Shown here in pieces: positions 15,149 through 22,134 of a stretch of 22,134 nucleotides of DNA. Numbering within the stretch: position 1 is the stretch's first letter; each line of letters opens with the position of its first letter. The notes beneath the pieces were generated by a model. That model searched no databases, was not told where the DNA came from, and was given only the letters and a program-made list of their open reading frames with translations. Origin of the DNA: a virus; the IMG/VR virus record IMGVR_UViG_3300043424_000614, positions 1 through 22,134 of that record; one strand, given 5' to 3'. The position numbers and the translations under genes are program-made.

Positions 15149-16393
15149 ATGCATAATTACATCTCAAAACAATCTGGTTTACCATTTATTCTAGGAAGTC
15201 CTATTGGTTTGCCCCCTAACATACCGGTTTCGACTCAAATTGCTAAAGTTAGACAAAATGGTAATTTACCTGAACCAGAAATGCCTGGTCAGAATTTACC
15301 CAGAGCAGTAAATTATTTAGCAGATTACGGCGGTTGTGCATTTTATAGATGCATGGCTCCAAATTCCGCATTAAATCTTTATCAAAAAGCAGTTATCCTT
15401 GAATTGACTACTATGGTATTGGATCCTAGATTCTATCAAAATATCAAAGCAGTCAAAATTCAAAGACAAGCTACACCACATCAAAGAGAATTTGTTAAAT
15501 TACTAAAAACACTTTCACAACAAAATGGGTTTAAACTCATTTATGAAATTGATGATTTAGTATTCCATGAAGATATTCCGGAATATAACAGAAATAAAAG
15601 TGCTTTCGTTTCTGAAGAAATAAGAACATCTATAATGGATATTATGAATATGTGTGACGAAATTACAGTCACGTGTGATTTCATGAGAGATTATTTTATT
15701 GAAAAAACAGGTAATAAAGCAGTAACCGTCATTCCAAATTATTTACAAAAAGGATGGTTTGAGCGATACTACAATTTATCTAATCTTCTTAAATCGTATG
15801 AGAAGAATAAAAAGAAACCAAAAATTTCTATTTTTGCTTCAGGTACACATGTTGACGTTACCAATAAAACCAATCAACAAGATGATTTTTCAAATATAGT
15901 ACAAGCAGTCATTAAAACGAGAACCATGTTTAAATGGCAATTTTATGGATGTTTCCCATTGCCTTTAAAACCATTTATTGATCGAGGTGAAATTGCTTTT
16001 TATCCTTGGGTGCCACTTCCAGAATTTCCAGCCACAATAGCTCAATCTGATACTCAACTCACTTTTGCGGCACTTGAGGATAATAATTTTAACAGAGCAA
16101 AGTCTAACATTAAATTAATTGAATCTGGTGCAATGGGTATACCCTGTGTGTGTCCAGATCTCTGCACATATAAAGATGCATTTTTGAAGTATAAAACCGG
16201 TGATGAATTTATCGACCAAATCAAATATGCTTTGAAGGATCAAACTCGATATGCAGACCTTTGCAAAAAATCTAAAGCTCATTCTGATAATTTTTGGTTA
16301 GAAGATGAAAAAAACCTAGGCAAACATTATGAAGCCTACTTCACGCCTTTTGGTTCGTCTGAAAGAAAATATCTTAAAGAATGTAATCCTTGA
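15149..16393 (+). CDS. GT4-like (GT-B) glycosyltransferase
   Basis: The 414-residue protein begins with a Pro/Gly/Asn-rich leader (1-50). An N-terminal Rossmann-like domain follows with RAVNYLADYGGCAFYRC (52-68), LIYEIDDLVF (130-139), EITVTCDFMRDYF (171-183) and VIPNYL (194-199). The C-terminal domain holds KISIFASGTH (225-234), WQFYGCFP (263-270) and the donor-binding FNRAKSNIKLIESGAMGIP (314-332) then CVCPD. The last block is the usual E-x(7)-E-like region of GT4 enzymes. It lies outside the main cassette, between 46 and 43, with only 5 bases after 46, and so is co-transcribed with replication genes. Target and sugar are unknown. Confidence 0.88.
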   Translation: MHNYISKQSGLPFILGSPIGLPPNIPVSTQIAKVRQNGNLPEPEMPGQNLPRAVNYLADYGGCAFYRCMAPNSALNLYQKAVILELTTMVLDPRFYQNIKAVKIQRQATPHQREFVKLLKTLSQQNGFKLIYEIDDLVFHEDIPEYNRNKSAFVSEEIRTSIMDIMNMCDEITVTCDFMRDYFIEKTGNKAVTVIPNYLQKGWFERYYNLSNLLKSYEKNKKKPKISIFASGTHVDVTNKTNQQDDFSNIVQAVIKTRTMFKWQFYGCFPLPLKPFIDRGEIAFYPWVPLPEFPATIAQSDTQLTFAALEDNNFNRAKSNIKLIESGAMGIPCVCPDLCTYKDAFLKYKTGDEFIDQIKYALKDQTRYADLCKKSKAHSDNFWLEDEKNLGKHYEAYFTPFGSSERKYLKECNP

Positions 16394-16423
16394 AATATCA
16401 CAGTTTTGATTTAATATTATAGC

Positions 16424-19018
16424 GTGTATAGAAACGCTTATTATTCACCTAAAGAAGGAACTGTCTTTTTAAGAACGTGGTCAGACGATGGAGATCGTAT
16501 CGACACTGAAATACCATTCACACCTTTTCTCTATACAGAGAGAGAAAATGCTAGTGATGCTATTTCAATTTTTAAAACACCTTTAAAAAAACATTATTTT
16601 AAAAATTCTTTTGATAGGAATAAATTCGTAACAGAATCTAATACTAAAAGACTTTTTGGTAATTTCCCAGTAGATCAACAATTTCTCATAGAGAAGTACA
16701 AAAATCAAATCCATGAGAAAGATTTTAGTAAATTTCCATTAAAGGTTTATTTTTTAGATATTGAGGTTCACTGTCCAGATTTCTTTCCAGAACCAAAAGA
16801 AGCCAAAGCACCTGTTAATCTAATTACAATTTACGATACTCTTAAAGATCATATTTATACTTGGGGGTTAAATGAAGATTACTACCCCAAAGAAAAAAAT
16901 ATAACTTATTTTAAATGTAAATGTGAAGAAGATTTATTTGTTAGTTTTGTAAATCATTGGAAACAAGATCCCCCTGATATTGTTAGTGGATGGAATAGTG
17001 AACGATTTGATATGCCTTACATTATTAATAGGGCAACGAACATTATTAGCAGAGATTTTATTAATCAACTTTCTCCTGTAAAGAATCTTCATTTTAGAGA
17101 ATTTAGAGACCGTTTTGGTCAGATGGCTGGTAAATGGACTATTAGTGGTGTGAGCTCCATTGACTATATGGAACTCTACAAAGTTTATAGTTTTGGTGAT
17201 AGGGAGTCTTATTCCCTTAACTACATCGCAGAATATGAATTGAAAGAAGGTAAATTAGCTTACAATGCTACTAACCTAGCAAACCTTGCCAACGAAAATT
17301 GGGATCAATTTGTTGAGTATAATATTCAAGACGTAGATCTTCTTCGTAAATTAGAAAATAAACTCAATTTCCTTAAAGTCGTAAGAATGTTGTCGTACAA
17401 AGGATGTACTAACTTCGAAGCAGCTCTGGGAAAAATTGGCATTCTTTCCGGTGCAGTGGCTATTCAGGCATTTAAAGAAGGTCAGATTATTCCTACCTTT
17501 AAAAATGACAATGAAACAGAATCTTTAGAAGGAGGTTATGTAAGAGAACCTGAAAGAGGTTTAAAAGAAGCGGTGGTTTCTTTTGACGTAAATTCGCTTT
17601 ATCCTAACACTATTATTACGTTGAATATTTCACCAGAAACCAAGTTAGGTAAAATTATCACAGGTGATTGGAAGAAAGATAAAGAAATAGAAATTAAATT
17701 GGTAAACGGTAAAATTAATAAAATTGAAGTAGAAAAATTTAAAAAATTTATCGTAGATGAAAAAATATCTGTTTCAAAAGCAGGCGTTCTCTACACACAA
17801 AAGTTTAAAGGAGTTTTACCCACACTCATTAACAGAGTTTATGGAGAACGCGTAGAATCAAAAAAAGCTATGAATTCTGCTAAGAAGTCTCTTTCTAAGG
17901 TAGAAAAAGAATTGTCTAAAAATAAAACAAATGAGTTAGAAAAACAAAAGAAAGATTTAGAAGCAGAAGTAATTTACTATGACGTCTTGCAGAGTGTGTT
18001 GAAATTGACTTTGAATTCTATTTACGGAATTATGGCTAATAAATACTCACCGCTTGTTGATATTGACAACGCTTCTTCTATTACCTTAACAGGACAAAAT
18101 GTAGTTAAACAAGGAAGTGTTATTGTCGACAAATATGCTAAAGAACGGTTCGGAATAGAAGAGTCTTTGCAAATAGCAGGCGATACGGATTCTCTTTATA
18201 TTACTATTAATTCAATCCTCAAAAAGAAAGGAATTGCATTACATGAAAATAAACAAATTACACAAGAATGTCATGAAATCGTAAATGATATAGGAACTCA
18301 TTTGAATCAAGAAATTTTAAATTGGGCTCGTACTGATTTAAATTCTATTGATCCTCGATTTGAATTTAAAAGAGAAGCTATTGCAGATGTTGGTACTTTT
18401 CTTCAAAAGAAAAGATATATTTTGCATATTTTGGATAGTGAAGGGATACCTTGTAACAAATTCAAATATGTAGGTGTCGAAGTTGCTAGATCTACTACAC
18501 CTAAAGAAGTTAAAGAATTTATTAAGAAAACCATTGAAACAGCTTTCTTAACAAAAGACATAAAGAAATCCAATGATGTCTTTAGAGAAGCATATGAAAA
18601 ATTTAAATCATTAGACGTTAAAGAAGCAGCATTTAGAAAATCAGTAAAAGATTATGACAAGTATTCTTCTAAAGCTTCTTTAAACAAATTTGAAAAGGGT
18701 ACACCTTGTCATGTTAAAGCTGCTATTGCTCATAATCTCCTTTTACAAGAACATAAAATTCTTTCAAAATATGAAACCATTAAATCGGGTCAAAAGATCA
18801 AATACTTTTATGCTTCAAAAAACCCTTACAATCTAGATGCAATTGCATTTATTAATGAGTATCCAAAAGAATTCAGTAATATCAAAATTGACTACGATAA
18901 AATGTTTGATAAAATTGTAGTACCACCCATTGAAAACGTTTATGAAGCTATTGGTTGGAGATTACCAAAAATGGGTAAAGAAGTTCAAACAGATTTATTT
19001 GACTTATTTGGAGAATAA
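16424..19018 (+). CDS. 43: DNA polymerase gp43 (family B)
   Basis: This is the replicative polymerase with proofreading. The 3'-5' exonuclease motifs are DIE (112-114) in VYFLDIEVH, GWNSERFDMPYI (189-200) and YNIQDVD (299-305). The polymerase motifs are A, FDVNSLYPNTI (387-397); B, KLTLNSIYGIMANKYSPL (527-544); and C, GDTDSLYI (586-593), followed by KKRY (662-665). The C-terminal QTDLFDLFGE (855-864) is a sliding-clamp-binding, PIP-like tail comparable to the end of T4 gp43. Length is 864 residues against 898 in T4. The start is GTG at 16424; an in-frame stop 12 bases upstream leaves no other choice. A 30-base gap precedes it. All catalytic residues appear intact, with no intron or intein. 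Confidence 0.97.
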   Translation: MYRNAYYSPKEGTVFLRTWSDDGDRIDTEIPFTPFLYTERENASDAISIFKTPLKKHYFKNSFDRNKFVTESNTKRLFGNFPVDQQFLIEKYKNQIHEKDFSKFPLKVYFLDIEVHCPDFFPEPKEAKAPVNLITIYDTLKDHIYTWGLNEDYYPKEKNITYFKCKCEEDLFVSFVNHWKQDPPDIVSGWNSERFDMPYIINRATNIISRDFINQLSPVKNLHFREFRDRFGQMAGKWTISGVSSIDYMELYKVYSFGDRESYSLNYIAEYELKEGKLAYNATNLANLANENWDQFVEYNIQDVDLLRKLENKLNFLKVVRMLSYKGCTNFEAALGKIGILSGAVAIQAFKEGQIIPTFKNDNETESLEGGYVREPERGLKEAVVSFDVNSLYPNTIITLNISPETKLGKIITGDWKKDKEIEIKLVNGKINKIEVEKFKKFIVDEKISVSKAGVLYTQKFKGVLPTLINRVYGERVESKKAMNSAKKSLSKVEKELSKNKTNELEKQKKDLEAEVIYYDVLQSVLKLTLNSIYGIMANKYSPLVDIDNASSITLTGQNVVKQGSVIVDKYAKERFGIEESLQIAGDTDSLYITINSILKKKGIALHENKQITQECHEIVNDIGTHLNQEILNWARTDLNSIDPRFEFKREAIADVGTFLQKKRYILHILDSEGIPCNKFKYVGVEVARSTTPKEVKEFIKKTIETAFLTKDIKKSNDVFREAYEKFKSLDVKEAAFRKSVKDYDKYSSKASLNKFEKGTPCHVKAAIAHNLLLQEHKILSKYETIKSGQKIKYFYASKNPYNLDAIAFINEYPKEFSNIKIDYDKMFDKIVVPPIENVYEAIGWRLPKMGKEVQTDLFDLFGE

Positions 19019-19032
19019 TAGATATTAACAAT

Positions 19033-19899
19033 ATGATTTTATCACACGAAACACCTATTTCTCTTTTAGAAGAATCTGTATCTTACAATGACTACGATTA
19101 TTGTTTGGTACATTTACTGCCTACCCATAAACGATACAAAGATTTTTATTTTAATTGTTCCCAAAAAGGTCGTCATGTTCTTTTAGATAATTCTCTTTTT
19201 GAATTGGGAGAATCGTACGACCCCCAAGAATTTGCTTACTGGATAAAAGAACTTAAACCCACTGAATACATCATTCCCGATGTATTCAATGATAAAGATG
19301 GAACCATTGCTAGTTATGAAAATTTCATTTCAAAATATTCCAATCTTCCTGGTAAAAAAATTGCAGTAATTCACGGTAAGACGTATCAAGAATTTAAAGA
19401 ATGTTATGAATTTTTTGAAGATAAAGTAGATAAAATAGCTTTTAACTTTGTTGATGATTACTTTAAAAAGTCTTATGATGATGAATGTTTAGTAAGCAGA
19501 TTAAAAGTACCTACCTATTGGAATTCTATTCCAGAAAATGATTGGAAGAAATATGCTTTAGGCAGAGCTATGTTAGTGTCTCGAATGATTGAAGATTGTA
19601 CAATGAATGTTTATAATAAACATCACCTTTTAGGTGCAACTCTTCCAAGAGAGTTTAGTTTATATATTGATAATGATGTTTCGGAATACATTACATCCAT
19701 TGACACCTCTAATCCTATTGTTGCAGGTCTTTTGAATAAGAGGTATGAAGAAAATTATGGTCTTCAAGAAAAGTGGTCGGTAAAATTAGTCGATTTTATC
19801 GAAACGGAACCTAATTACCACCAACTAAAAGACATTCTTTTTAATGTAGGAATGTTTCGAAAGTATATTGAAAAAACACAAAAAAACGGTATAATTTAA
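19033..19899 (+). CDS. TGT-like TIM-barrel protein, DpdA-like base-exchange enzyme (putative)
   Basis: Queuine tRNA-ribosyltransferases and their DNA relatives (DpdA) exchange a guanine for a 7-deazaguanine base. The layout fits: HVLLDNSLFELGES (48-61), TEYIIPDVFNDKDGTI (77-92), KKIAVIHGKTYQEF (108-121), KIAFNFVDDY (134-143), HHLLGATLPREF (197-208) and SIDTSNPIVAGLL (222-234). H-L-L-G near the last third and the Asp in a S-x-D-T-S context are typical of the TGT/DpdA group. At 288 residues it is shorter than bacterial TGT (about 375) but in the range of small phage DpdA-like proteins. It may instead act on a tRNA. It follows the polymerase gene by 14 bases and precedes the kinase by 2. Confidence 0.7.
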   Translation: MILSHETPISLLEESVSYNDYDYCLVHLLPTHKRYKDFYFNCSQKGRHVLLDNSLFELGESYDPQEFAYWIKELKPTEYIIPDVFNDKDGTIASYENFISKYSNLPGKKIAVIHGKTYQEFKECYEFFEDKVDKIAFNFVDDYFKKSYDDECLVSRLKVPTYWNSIPENDWKKYALGRAMLVSRMIEDCTMNVYNKHHLLGATLPREFSLYIDNDVSEYITSIDTSNPIVAGLLNKRYEENYGLQEKWSVKLVDFIETEPNYHQLKDILFNVGMFRKYIEKTQKNGII

Positions 19900-19901
19900 A
19901 T

Positions 19902-20459
19902 ATGAAAATAGCTATCTCAGGCGCACACTGTACAGGTAAGACTACATTAGTTAATGCTCTAAAAGATTCAGGAAAATACGATAATTTTATTTTTAGAAGT
20001 AATCTTTTAAGAGGATTGAAAGAATTGGGTATTCCTATTAATGAATTAGGAAATACTACCACACAATTATATGTGATGACTAAATTTTATGAATTTCTTC
20101 ATACACCAGGAAATGCTATTTTAGATCGTTGTATATTGGATGGCATGGCTTATACTATGTATTTCTATCCAGAAATGTCTGAAAATATGCAATCAGCATT
20201 TGAGAGAATATTTGAAGAAATTATTTTTAAATATGACGCTATCTGTTATGTGGAACCTGAATTGGATCTAATTGATGATGGAGTTCGATCAATAGATAAA
20301 AATTTTTATGATCAAGTGGTTTTAAATTTTGAAATTCTTATTGATGAATACAATATTCCAGTTCATCGTATTTCAGGCTCTGTTGAAAAAAGAGTTAAAC
20401 AAGTAAACAAAATTATCAAATCCCTTAAAGAAACAAAAAATTGTGGTTTTGAACTTTAA
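19902..20459 (+). CDS. P-loop nucleotide kinase, NadR/AAA_28-like
   Basis: A clear Walker A is present, GAHCTGKTTL (7-16). DRCILDGMAYT (75-85) is the position where nucleoside and nucleotide kinases have an acid-Arg pair (D-R) contacting phosphates or the base. YVMTKFYEFL (57-66) fits the lid/helix region of the NadR-type AAA_28 ATPases. The length of 185 residues is typical of small kinases. A role in dNTP or modified-nucleotide supply is plausible beside DNA polymerase and the DpdA-like gene, but the substrate is unproven. It begins 2 bases after the preceding stop. A promoter-like stretch (about 20464-20496) follows it. Confidence 0.8.
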   Translation: MKIAISGAHCTGKTTLVNALKDSGKYDNFIFRSNLLRGLKELGIPINELGNTTTQLYVMTKFYEFLHTPGNAILDRCILDGMAYTMYFYPEMSENMQSAFERIFEEIIFKYDAICYVEPELDLIDDGVRSIDKNFYDQVVLNFEILIDEYNIPVHRISGSVEKRVKQVNKIIKSLKETKNCGFEL

Positions 20460-20500
20460 TTTTTTGTGGAATTTAAAAAATAAGAATATAAATTTAAAAC

Positions 20501-20863
20501 ATGGAAACAAAAACAAACCTAATCGTATTCTTTGATTCAGTAGGACGTACTGTAATCGGAGAAAAACTAGATACAGAATCGAACGAAAACATCCTTGCAG
20601 TTAAAAATCCTGCAGTTGTTCACATTTCACCAAATCCACAATCAGGACAATTGACTCTACAAATTCTTCCTCTTTTCTTTAAGGAATTTTTGGCAGATAA
20701 AAATTCATCAACTACATGGCTGTATAAGAAAGACTCAATTACAGAAAGTAAAGATGTAGTTTTTGACTTTAAACTACAAGCCCAATATCAACAACTTTTT
20801 GTTAATACACCACCACAACCACAAGGTTCTCCAGATGTGGTAAAGTTGTTTGACGAAGAATAA
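20501..20863 (+). CDS. Conserved small phage protein, Sm-like fold suspected
   Basis: This 120-residue protein has a strand-rich pattern: LIVFFDSVGRTVIGEKL (7-23), AVKNPAVVHISPN (33-45) and LTLQILPLFFKEFLADK (51-67), then TTWLYKKDSI and a Pro/Gln-rich tail ending DVVKLFDEE. The pattern of a short, strand-rich protein with N-P-A-V-V-H and P-L-F-F-K-E-F recalls small proteins in other T4-like phages that may adopt an Sm-like fold, but this is from memory and untested. A position between 43 and uvsX is reminiscent of such genes. It stands alone: 41 bases after the kinase with a promoter-like element, and closed by the strong terminator at 20882. That suggests higher or separate expression. Function is unknown. 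Confidence 0.75.
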   Translation: METKTNLIVFFDSVGRTVIGEKLDTESNENILAVKNPAVVHISPNPQSGQLTLQILPLFFKEFLADKNSSTTWLYKKDSITESKDVVFDFKLQAQYQQLFVNTPPQPQGSPDVVKLFDEE

Positions 20864-20881
20864 AAAAATAATTAAACAATT

Positions 20882-20920
20882 AAAAAGGTCTTTGAAAGAA
20901 ATATTCAAAGACCTTTTTTT
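20882..20920 (+). terminator. Strong intrinsic terminator after the small conserved gene
   Basis: A perfect 15-base-pair hairpin is formed by AAAAAGGTCTTTGAA (20882-20896) and TTCAAAGACCTTTTT (20904-20918), with a 7-base loop and a T-run to 20920. The A-run on the left arm also makes it a usable terminator in the minus direction. It ends the long replication operon before uvsX. Confidence 0.9.
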
Positions 20921-20922
20921 AT

Positions 20923-20950
20923 TTGTAGATTTATATAAAAAATAGTTTAT
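20923..20950 (+). promoter_or_regulatory. Candidate Bacteroidota-type promoter for uvsX
   Basis: TTG at 20923-20925 and TAGTTTAT at 20943-20950 are separated by 17 bases. This matches the Bacteroidota-type TTG-N(17-23)-TAnnTTTG consensus at all but one base. It lies just after the terminator and just before the uvsX ATG at 20964, where a new promoter is required. A sigma70-like reading of the same AT-rich DNA is also possible. Confidence 0.4.
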
Positions 20951-20963
20951 TATATTACTTGCT

Positions 20964-22067
20964 ATGCCAAAAAATGAATTAGACTCACTTAAAGATATCT
21001 TTAAATCCGTAGACGCACTTAACCCAGATGCAGATATTCTTGATGCATCAACATTATCTTCAGCAGAAGATTGGATTGATACAGGATCTTATGCATTAAA
21101 TGCTATTATTAGCGGTTCTATGTATAAAGGTATTCCTTCTGGTAGAATTACAGGATTTGCTGGTCCGAGTATGGCTGGTAAAACTCTTATCATGAATAAG
21201 ATTATGGCTAATGCTCAGAAGAAAGGTTATATTCCAGTTATTTGGGATTCTGAGGTAGCTGTGGATAAAAAGAGTGCCGAGAATGTAGGTATGGATACTT
21301 CAAAAGTAAAATACTATCCAGTAGAAACCATCGAAGATTGCAGAAACCAAATGTGTACGTTTTTGGATAATGTTATTAAAGCCAGGGAATCCAATTCTGA
21401 TTTGAAATTTATTGCTACTATTGATTCATTGGGTAACCTAGCTTCTGCTAAAGAAATCAAAGATGCAGCTGCAGGTAAAGAAGCAGCAGATGTGGGTCAG
21501 AGAGCTAAAGCTATTAAATCCATGATGCGTGTTTTAACATATAAAGCCGCTAAAGCTAAAGTACCAATTCTCTTTTCTAATCACGTTTATGAAGGAATGG
21601 AGATGTTTCCAACATTGGTTAAAAACCAATCTGGAGGTAAAGGGCCGATTTATCTTGCTTCTGTGTTAGTTCAATTAAGCACACGTAATGAAAAAACAGC
21701 AGATAATCCAGAAGAACAATCTGTAGCTATTGCACATAATATTTCTGGTGTTACTCTTGGGGCACTAACAGTAAAAAATCGTTTTGTTCCTAATTATTTG
21801 AAAACAGAACTTTATCTTAATTTCAAATCAGGTCTTAATAAACATGCAGGTCTCTTTGAAATCGCTGAAGCATTCAAGGTTATTGAAAAACCTGGAAGGA
21901 CTGTAATGTATAAAGGAGAAAGTTTAGGTTATCGTAAAGATCTTGAAAAGAGTGCTGAATTTTGGGAAAAAATTATGCCAGATTTGGAAACCGCTTTACA
22001 AGAAAATTTATGTTACGGTAAAAGTTCAACTAGTGATATCGAAGAAGAAATTGATAATATCGAATAA
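20964..22067 (+). CDS. uvsX: UvsX recombinase (RecA-like)
   Basis: UvsX forms the nucleoprotein filament on single-stranded DNA and performs strand exchange for recombination-dependent replication. Seen are SGRITGFAGPSMAGKTLIMN (59-78) with Walker A GPSMAGKT (67-74), the catalytic acid in VIWDSEVAVD (92-101), Walker B FIATIDSLGNL (149-159) and VPILFSNHVYE (200-210), the position of the RecA Q-like loop. The length of 367 residues is close to T4 UvsX (391). The tail is acidic (SDIEEEIDNIE). It is the first gene after the terminator and overlaps the next ATG by one base (TAATG). Confidence 0.95.
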   Translation: MPKNELDSLKDIFKSVDALNPDADILDASTLSSAEDWIDTGSYALNAIISGSMYKGIPSGRITGFAGPSMAGKTLIMNKIMANAQKKGYIPVIWDSEVAVDKKSAENVGMDTSKVKYYPVETIEDCRNQMCTFLDNVIKARESNSDLKFIATIDSLGNLASAKEIKDAAAGKEAADVGQRAKAIKSMMRVLTYKAAKAKVPILFSNHVYEGMEMFPTLVKNQSGGKGPIYLASVLVQLSTRNEKTADNPEEQSVAIAHNISGVTLGALTVKNRFVPNYLKTELYLNFKSGLNKHAGLFEIAEAFKVIEKPGRTVMYKGESLGYRKDLEKSAEFWEKIMPDLETALQENLCYGKSSTSDIEEEIDNIE

Positions 22068-22134
22068 TGCATTCTGAATCCAAATTAGACCTGGATTACT
22101 ACGAAAATATTATTCTTTTCAATTCTCTTTTAAG
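22067..22134 (+). CDS. 41: Start of a probable replicative helicase gp41, partial
   Basis: The frame opens with an ATG that shares one base with the uvsX stop and runs off the right edge. The visible residues are MHSESKLDLDYYENIILFNS followed by LL. The D-Y-Y-E-x-x-I-L-x-x-x-L-L pattern matches the N-terminal start of T4-like DnaB-type helicases as I remember it, and 41 follows uvsX closely in T4-like phages. Only 22 residues are visible, so the call depends mainly on position. Confidence 0.55.
   Translation, partial: MHSESKLDLDYYENIILFNSLL

Noticed and set aside
19841-20062. Minus-strand open frame of 73 codons
   Set aside because: It overlaps the end of the DpdA-like gene and the kinase P-loop on the other strand.
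1-22134. tRNA genes, CRISPR arrays, insertion sequences or integrase genes
   Set aside because: None was seen by eye: no cloverleaf-like conserved TTCGA arms, no regularly spaced repeats, and no transposase or integrase motifs in any long frame.

Overview
The window is a piece of an AT-rich, T4-like tailed phage (myovirus) genome. The evidence is an almost complete T4-type recombination, replication and late-transcription set on one strand in recognisable order: uvsY, uvsW, 55 (late sigma factor), 47, 46, 43 (DNA polymerase), uvsX and the start of what looks like 41 (replicative helicase). The host cannot be read directly. None of the start codons I inspected has an AGGAG-type Shine-Dalgarno sequence; leaders are A/T-rich instead. 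This is how Bacteroidota genes usually look, so a Bacteroidota host (for example a flavobacterium) is a reasonable but unproven guess.

Layout. (1) Positions 1-2075, minus strand: an operon of four small genes (a short protein with a possible prohead-protease site and a very basic tail, a GIY-YIG-type nuclease, a protein with two tandem CxxC/C/HxH zinc-binding-like repeats, and an orphan), then a separate Asn/Gln-rich gene running off the left edge. Each of the two transcription units is preceded by a T4-like late promoter motif (NATAAATA). (2) 2101-5623, plus strand: uvsY, uvsW, 55 and 47. (3) 5616-13319, plus strand: about 7.7 kb of nine tightly overlapping genes, seven of them glycosyltransferase-like, plus a SAM methyltransferase and a GT-D-like protein. 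The block sits between 47 and 46, which encode the two subunits of one nuclease and are normally close together. (4) 13350-19018: 46, a GT4-like glycosyltransferase and DNA polymerase 43. (5) 19033-20863: a queuine-tRNA-ribosyltransferase-like (DpdA-like) TIM-barrel protein, a P-loop kinase and a conserved small protein, closed by a strong intrinsic terminator at 20882-20920. (6) 20964-22134: uvsX and the start of the putative helicase gene 41.

How the genes work together. UvsX, UvsY, UvsW and the 46/47 nuclease form the T4-type recombination-dependent replication and repair machine that feeds polymerase 43 and helicase 41. Gene 55 would direct host RNA polymerase to the NATAAATA late promoters, two of which are seen driving the left-hand minus-strand genes. 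The glycosyltransferase block could build and attach a sugar chain to a virion protein, or to DNA bases as in T4-type DNA glucosylation; the sequence does not say which. The DpdA-like gene suggests a possible 7-deazaguanine-type DNA modification, but no QueC/D/E/FolE partner is present here. The most unusual feature is the large glycan-assembly cassette splitting the 47-46 pair.
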